NCBI GenBank assembly: GCA_042573625.1
Contig: JBHPCZ010000021.1
Coordinates: forward strand, 1-42,914
Direction of reading: 5' to 3'
Source: JBHPCZ01 sp042573625
Lineage (GTDB): Bacteria > Desulfobacterota > Desulfobacteria > Desulfobacterales > UBA11574
Length of the DNA: 42,914 nucleotides
The position numbers and the translations under genes were made by a program. The notes under the pieces are model-generated. The model searched no databases and was not told the origin of the DNA. It saw nothing but the letters and a program-made list of their open reading frames with translations. This document shows positions 41,874 to 42,914 of this stretch, one piece after another. Position 1 is the stretch's first letter. Each line of letters opens with the position of its first letter.

Positions 41874-42690
41874 GAATTATCTAAATAACGCGGTTGAAAC
41901 AGCAGAATTTCTGAATGAACGTATCCAAGAAAAACCGGAAATCGGCCTGCTCACCGGCACCGGCCTCGGGGAAAGTGCGGAATCGCTGGACATATCTGCC
42001 GCCTTTGAATACAAAGATATTCCACATTTTCCTACTGCGACGGTGGAAAGCCACGCCGGCAGACTTCTTCTCGGCGCCATGGCGGGCAGACAGGTCGCCG
42101 CCATGCAGGGCCGTTTTCATCTTTACGAAGGATATTCCCCCATTGAAGTGACCTTCCCCATCAGAGTGATGCAGGAGCTTGGTGTTAAAACACTGATACT
42201 TACCAATGCGGCAGGAGGTCTCAACCCCGAATTTAACACCGGAGATATCATGATCGTTGCCGATCATATCAACCTAACCGGATCAAATCCTCTAGCCGGA
42301 CCCAATGAAGACCGTTGGGGACTCCGGTTTCCCGATATGACCGGCGCGTACGATCAAGAGTTGGCGATATTTGCGGAAAATACCGGAAAAGATGCCGGAA
42401 TCGATACGCAGAAGGGAGTTTACGTAGGCCTTAAAGGGCCTTCACTTGAAACACCAGCCGAAATCCGGTTTCTTAGAACCATTGGTGCCGATGCGGTGGG
42501 TTTCTCAACGGTCCAGGAGGTGATTGCGGCGGTTCATGCGGGGATGAGAGTGCTCGGCCTGTCAACCATAACCAACGTTCACGACCCAGATGCACCTGTT
42601 CCCGCGACGGTTGAGGAAATCATCAGCGTTGCCAGAGAAGCCGCTCCCAAACTTGAAACGATTATCCGTAATGTTGTGGGAAGTCTATAG
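41851..42690 (+). CDS. Purine-nucleoside phosphorylase (PNP/MTAP type I)
   Basis: A 279-aa trimeric-type purine nucleoside or methylthioadenosine phosphorylase, which splits a nucleoside with phosphate to base and (deoxy)ribose-1-phosphate. Seen are G-T-G-L-G (36-40), E-S-H-A-G (H68), G-R-F-H-L-Y-E-G-Y (H90), T-N-A-A-G-G (119-124), L-K-G-P-S-L-E-T (E200) and T-N at 241-242. The usual G-M-S-T-V-P-E-V reads G-F-S-T-V-Q-E-V, so the substrate-facing Met is Phe (residue 218). N242 favours 6-oxopurine-like substrates, but specificity is open. The duplicated start (see 41838) allows GTG 41869 as a second start. The convergent gene is an MtaD-like amidohydrolase. Confidence 0.9.
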   Translation: MKEVRPVKNYLNNAVETAEFLNERIQEKPEIGLLTGTGLGESAESLDISAAFEYKDIPHFPTATVESHAGRLLLGAMAGRQVAAMQGRFHLYEGYSPIEVTFPIRVMQELGVKTLILTNAAGGLNPEFNTGDIMIVADHINLTGSNPLAGPNEDRWGLRFPDMTGAYDQELAIFAENTGKDAGIDTQKGVYVGLKGPSLETPAEIRFLRTIGADAVGFSTVQEVIAAVHAGMRVLGLSTITNVHDPDAPVPATVEEIISVAREAAPKLETIIRNVVGSL

Positions 42691-42751
42691 GGTCAATGGA
42701 TAATTTACACCGGCTGAATCGACGTCTGATCCTACCAGTACAGAAATAAGG

Positions 42752-42914
42752 CTACGCCAGCCAGGACTTCACCAGAACCGATTTTTCCCTGGACCGGGCA
42801 ATGATCTCTTCAAGGTCCAGAGTCAGCAATTTTCGATCCTCCATCACCACTTTGCCGTTGATGATGGCGTGCCTGACATCGCTTCCTTTGGGAGAACGAC
42901 TTCCACCTGCCCTT
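42752..42914 (-). CDS. Amidohydrolase (MtaD/SAH-deaminase-like), C-terminal part
   Basis: Only the last 53 codons are in the window; the rest lies beyond 42914. The sequence D-V-R-H-A-I-I-N-G-K-V-V-M-E-D, then L-L-T-L-D-L-E-E-I-I-A-R-S, is the C-terminal beta-sandwich end typical of 5'-methylthioadenosine/S-adenosylhomocysteine deaminases and related ATZ/TRZ amidohydrolases. With the neighbouring phosphorylase it suggests salvage of methylthioadenosine or purine nucleosides. The catalytic part cannot be judged. Confidence 0.65.
   Translation of the reverse strand, partial: RAGGSRSPKGSDVRHAIINGKVVMEDRKLLTLDLEEIIARSREKSVLVKSWLA

Overview
The window reads as a chromosomal segment from a strictly anaerobic, sulfate-reducer-like member of the Desulfobacterota (Desulfobacterales type). 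This is inferred from gene content and protein style, not from a marker gene: a ferredoxin-dependent 2-oxoacid oxidoreductase, a soluble NuoEFG-type NADH-oxidising module with extra ferredoxin domains, a FadN-type beta-oxidation pair, and PAS proteins that share the N-terminal leader M-x-G-K-x-T-Y-E-E. No rRNA, tRNA, CRISPR array, prophage or intact transposase is visible. Several families of short non-coding repeats are present.

Layout. 1-4.6 kb: 2-oxoacid:ferredoxin oxidoreductase beta subunit, an HhH/RNase-H-like exonuclease, a glycine-zipper lipoprotein, a 292-bp repeat element, a small zinc-ribbon protein, and a sigma-54 unit (three 32-bp tandem repeats, a consensus -24/-12 promoter, a 41-aa membrane peptide and a ZraP/CpxP-like periplasmic protein). 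4.6-7.2 kb: a small membrane protein, two PAS proteins (one a histidine kinase cut off after its DHp domain) and an unknown small protein. 7.4-12.8 kb: housekeeping genes pepA, hisD, serC and exodeoxyribonuclease III. 12.8-16.7 kb: thiolase and FadN-type multifunctional protein behind palindromes that resemble FadR operators. 17.2-22.2 kb: a cyclic-nucleotide-binding-fold protein, then a five-gene operon (NuoE-, NuoF-, NuoG-like, an MBL-fold hydrolase and a small unknown). 22.4-28.4 kb: DUF1848 protein, dusB, a GNAT-like protein, a Gate-domain membrane protein, a GT4 glycosyltransferase and tag.

28.7-41 kb is the most interesting part. It is a signalling island made of a Ser/Thr kinase fused to a cyclic-nucleotide-binding domain, an FHA protein, a PP2C phosphatase, a CHASE2-TPR-Ser/Thr kinase, a membrane VWA-FHA protein and an FHA-GAF class III adenylate cyclase with four 23-residue tandem repeats, followed by a stand-alone cNMP-fold protein. 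The parts suggest that cAMP production and threonine phosphorylation are wired together: the cyclase has all catalytic residues, the kinase-fused cNMP domain keeps its phosphate-binding Glu and Arg, and three FHA proteins could read phosphothreonine. No type VI secretion genes are present to explain the cluster. 38.7-41.2 kb carries three copies of a repeat with GAGACCTTTG ends (a fourth lies at 17.7 kb); these contain nested 34-36-bp hairpin modules that are absent from the shortest copy. The window ends with an RseC-like protein, a purine nucleoside phosphorylase and the C-terminus of an amidohydrolase, which suggests purine or methylthioadenosine salvage.
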